NCBI GenBank assembly: GCA_029260345.1
Contig: JAJDDK010000005.1
Span: 62,001-126,000 of the forward strand
Direction of reading: 5' to 3'
Origin: Phycisphaerales bacterium
Lineage (GTDB): Bacteria > Planctomycetota > Phycisphaerae > Phycisphaerales > UBA1924
DNA length: 64,000 nt
The notes beneath the pieces are model-generated. The model was not told the origin of the DNA and ran no database searches. It worked only from the letters and a program-made list of their open reading frames with translations. A program made the translations under genes and the position numbers. Positions 61,785 to 64,000 of the stretch are shown here, in pieces. Numbering within the stretch: position 1 is the stretch's first letter; each line of letters opens with the position of its first letter.

Positions 61785-63020
61785 ATGGATAGCAAAGAAG
61801 CCCTACCAAAGGCGGCAGAGTTCTTTGCAGGAATTGGACTTGTCCGACGTGCGTTGGAGCACCCGCGTTCGAAGTTTCGCTGGGAAACGATTTACGCCAA
61901 CGACAATGACCCCAAGAAGCATCGAATCTACCAATCGCTGTTCCCGGACGCGCCATCAGTCCTAGATAAACGGGACATCGGCGATGTTCAGCCCCAAAAT
62001 ATCCCGGCATGTGATCTTTGGACTATTTCGTTCCCGTGCACAGACGTAAGCCTTGCTGGGAACCGAGGCGGCATCCGAGCAAATCAAAGTGCGGCCGTTT
62101 GGAAAGTCCTTAGCCTTTTGAAGGAGATTCCGAGGAATCGGACTCCACGAGTCCTGCTTCTTGAGAACGTTGTCGGATTGCTCTCAAGCAACGATGGTCG
62201 AGATTTCGGATTCTTGATAAAGGCGCTCAATGAACACGGATATGGCGTGGATCCGTTGAGAATTGATGCAAGACATTTTGTCCCTCAATCTCGACAGAGG
62301 CTATTCCTAATTGCGACTAAGTTGGATGCGAATTCGCCAGAAGAAATTGATCCGCATGACATTGCACCGTCTGAAGTTCGACCTCAAATACTACTTAATG
62401 CAATGAGAATGCATCAGAAGTATATTTGGCATGCGCGGCCATTGCCTTCGATTCGGTCACGCGCCGTCAAAGTCGATTCTGTCTTAGAGCCCTTGCCGCT
62501 TGATGACGAAAGATGGTGGGATAGTGGGCGAACAAAGCATTTTTACAACCAAATTCACCCGCGACATTTACCGGCTGTGAAAGAGGCGCTTAGCAGCAAA
62601 GATATTTCATATTTTACTGCATTTCGTCGCGTCAGAGTCATCGATGGAACAAAGCGATGTGTTGCCGAGATACGACGCGACGGGATCGCCGGATGCCTGA
62701 GGACACCAAAGGGCGGAAGCGCAAAACAGATTGTCGTACGTGCAAGCAGTGAAGGGCTATCTGTTCGCCACTTAACTCCGTTTGAGTGCATGCAACTACA
62801 AGGATGGAAGAAAAGACCAGATCCTTCAATCGACACTGATGATATGTTGTTCGCTTTAGGAGATGCGGTTTGCGTGCCAGCAGTGCGTTGGGTGCTGGAG
62901 AATGCGGTAGGGCATCCGAACAGCAATGCTCCAAGACCAAGTAAGTCTTCACGGAGTTCCAAGAATGACAATGGAAGAAGTTCTTCAAGGACTCGACGCG
63001 TCGCTGTCAAATTGGCTTGA
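61785..63020 (+). CDS. dcm: DNA (cytosine-5-)-methyltransferase
   Basis: 411 residues from ATG 61785. C5 methyltransferase motifs in order: I AAEFFAGIGL (10-19), IV FPCTDVSLAG with catalytic C85, VI LLENVVGLL (126-134), VIII QSRQRLFLIA, a target-recognition region (about 225-320), IX near RDGIAGCLRTPKGGSAKQ, and X ALGDAVCVPAV. Recognition sequence unknown. Composition is visibly lower in GC than the rest of the window, a sign of transfer. The upstream frame to 61692 is possible but less likely. The 3' end overlaps the next gene. Confidence 0.92.
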   Translation: MDSKEALPKAAEFFAGIGLVRRALEHPRSKFRWETIYANDNDPKKHRIYQSLFPDAPSVLDKRDIGDVQPQNIPACDLWTISFPCTDVSLAGNRGGIRANQSAAVWKVLSLLKEIPRNRTPRVLLLENVVGLLSSNDGRDFGFLIKALNEHGYGVDPLRIDARHFVPQSRQRLFLIATKLDANSPEEIDPHDIAPSEVRPQILLNAMRMHQKYIWHARPLPSIRSRAVKVDSVLEPLPLDDERWWDSGRTKHFYNQIHPRHLPAVKEALSSKDISYFTAFRRVRVIDGTKRCVAEIRRDGIAGCLRTPKGGSAKQIVVRASSEGLSVRHLTPFECMQLQGWKKRPDPSIDTDDMLFALGDAVCVPAVRWVLENAVGHPNSNAPRPSKSSRSSKNDNGRSSSRTRRVAVKLA

Positions 63021-63969
63021 TGAAAACCGTGTCGGAACTCGCCCAGTCGCGAGAGGGACGATTGCAGGCGCCCTCTTAATTCTTGAAGGCGTTGCAGATG
63101 ACTGGCCCAGGGATTGGGAATCATTCCTGTCAGACAAAGTTAGAGGCCAACTGAAACGATGCTCTGGCGAAAGAGTTCAAGAAATTATCGCGCGTTTTGG
63201 CAAACACAATCGCCTCTACAGCCAGGAAGGGGGGCGGACAAATAGAGCGCAAAGGCCAGCGGGAGAGTTATTATTCGAGCTGATTCAGGCTTCAAAGCTT
63301 GATAAATTGTCTGAGAATGATCGACGTTGGGTTTGCGAGCAATTGCAGCGAAGACTTTATGACGACTTTGTCAAGCCGTGGTATGAGAATGCCGGGGTCC
63401 AAATTAAGTGGAACCGATCGATAACTACGCAAACCGCTTGTCAAAGGCTCTTAGAGAGCGCCAAAGAGATCGGTGCGACAGGGGTTGCGGCACAACACAT
63501 TGTTGGAGCGGCACTCGCCTTAGCGAATAGCTCTCGCGAGATTTCCAACCATCCTGTACCTGCATCAGATTCCTCAACTGACAGAAGCGCGGATTTTGAA
63601 GTAGGGAATGCTGCAATTCACGTGACTGTCGCGCCCGCAAACAAGCTCCTGCGTCGATGCGACGGCAACCTCGATGAAGGACTTGATCCAATAATTCTCA
63701 CGACGGCCGAAGGCTCTCGATATGTCGAAGACCTACTCACGCAGAATGGATTACAAGGTCTAGTTGCGGTCTTGGAGATTACTCAATTTGTTCATACGCT
63801 TATTGAACAAATTGCAGGCTTCGAACCTCCTGCTCGAACCAAGTACTTATACGACTTATTGGTCGAATACAATCGAAGAATTCGCGAATCTGAATCGGAT
63901 CGAAGCGCTTGCGTAAGAATTCCAAAAACTCTTGAGCAAGCTGCAAAGAAATCAGGAACACTGTTCTAG
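62965..63969 (+). CDS. DUF4928-like protein, putative restriction endonuclease partner of the methyltransferase
   Basis: 334 residues from ATG 62965 (MTMEEVLQGLDASLSNWL), with GGAG at 62953-62956; ATG 62926 is the alternative. It overlaps dcm by 56 nt. The sequence and size fit the DUF4928 group found next to C5 methyltransferases. SADFEVGNAAIHVTVAPANK looks like a nuclease core: Asp/Glu on a strand followed by A-I-H-V-T-V, a position where PD-(D/E)xK enzymes have E-x-K, but a lysine is missing there. Cleavage activity is inferred. Complete gene; nothing follows to the window end. Confidence 0.7.
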   Translation: MTMEEVLQGLDASLSNWLDENRVGTRPVARGTIAGALLILEGVADDWPRDWESFLSDKVRGQLKRCSGERVQEIIARFGKHNRLYSQEGGRTNRAQRPAGELLFELIQASKLDKLSENDRRWVCEQLQRRLYDDFVKPWYENAGVQIKWNRSITTQTACQRLLESAKEIGATGVAAQHIVGAALALANSSREISNHPVPASDSSTDRSADFEVGNAAIHVTVAPANKLLRRCDGNLDEGLDPIILTTAEGSRYVEDLLTQNGLQGLVAVLEITQFVHTLIEQIAGFEPPARTKYLYDLLVEYNRRIRESESDRSACVRIPKTLEQAAKKSGTLF

Positions 63970-64000
63970 CAATTGCCTTTGACAATCTTCACACTCGCCG

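Noticed and set aside
1-64000. tRNA or rRNA genes and CRISPR arrays
   Set aside because: Reading both strands showed no GTTCGAATC-type T-loop in a cloverleaf, no rRNA core sequence and no regularly spaced direct repeats.

Overview
This is a GC-rich bacterial chromosome segment, about 60% GC by eye, with dense genes on both strands. It comes from a Gram-negative cell: it carries a lipid A and outer-membrane operon (bamA-skp-lpxD-lpxC/fabZ-lpxA) and an LptF/LptG permease. The LpxC-FabZ fusion, a HYExAFE-family protein, a signal peptidase I with a very large insert, FG-GAP and TPR exported proteins, and many intergenic palindromic repeats together suggest the Planctomycetota, possibly a Phycisphaerae-like lineage. 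That assignment is an inference; the window holds no rRNA gene.

Layout. 1-6.9 kb: hpd (cut by the left edge), a threonine aldolase, a lipoprotein, a beta-propeller protein, a TlpA-TIGR03435 fusion and an orphan ABC ATPase. 6.9-10 kb: a chromosome-partition locus with parB, and three near-consensus parS palindromes lying inside the neighbouring histidine-kinase and Nudix genes; no parA is present. 10-15.5 kb: an MFS transporter, a small lipoprotein, a possible structured RNA, cysE overlapping a phosphatase gene, and the lptF/G-like gene. 15.7-19.2 kb: four minor pseudopilin genes. 19.2-25.1 kb: HYExAFE, three small envelope proteins, ricT, lepB and a LOG-family enzyme. 25.3-32.2 kb: hisS, a TPR protein, an orphan nuoG and a P1B-4 metal ATPase. 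32.2-36.5 kb: three tandem paralogues of an unrecognised membrane-anchored family. 36.7-45.5 kb: kbl, a repeat-rich gap, then the lipid A/BAM operon. 45.5-49.2 kb: an ECF sigma/anti-sigma pair and purB. 49.3-61.6 kb: an M16-family protein with an altered active site, rmuC, cbs, an FG-GAP protein, a trypsin-like protease and small membrane proteins. 61.8-64 kb: a visibly less GC-rich restriction-modification pair (C5 methyltransferase plus a DUF4928-like protein), probably acquired.

Three patterns cut across the window. First, many genes have a TANNNT hexamer only 6-10 nt before the start codon and no Shine-Dalgarno sequence, which points to leaderless transcripts; all three 32-36 kb paralogues have it at exactly 6 nt. 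Other genes (hpd, skp, the pilX-like gene, the protease) have clear GGAG-type sites, so the two modes coexist. Second, at least five palindromic repeat families occupy gaps. Some copies touch or supply stop codons (rmuC, kbl, the LOG gene, the gene at 38330), and one family lies in frame inside nuoG. Third, partner genes are often missing locally (parA, other nuo genes, ABC permeases, lpxB), so several complexes must be encoded elsewhere.
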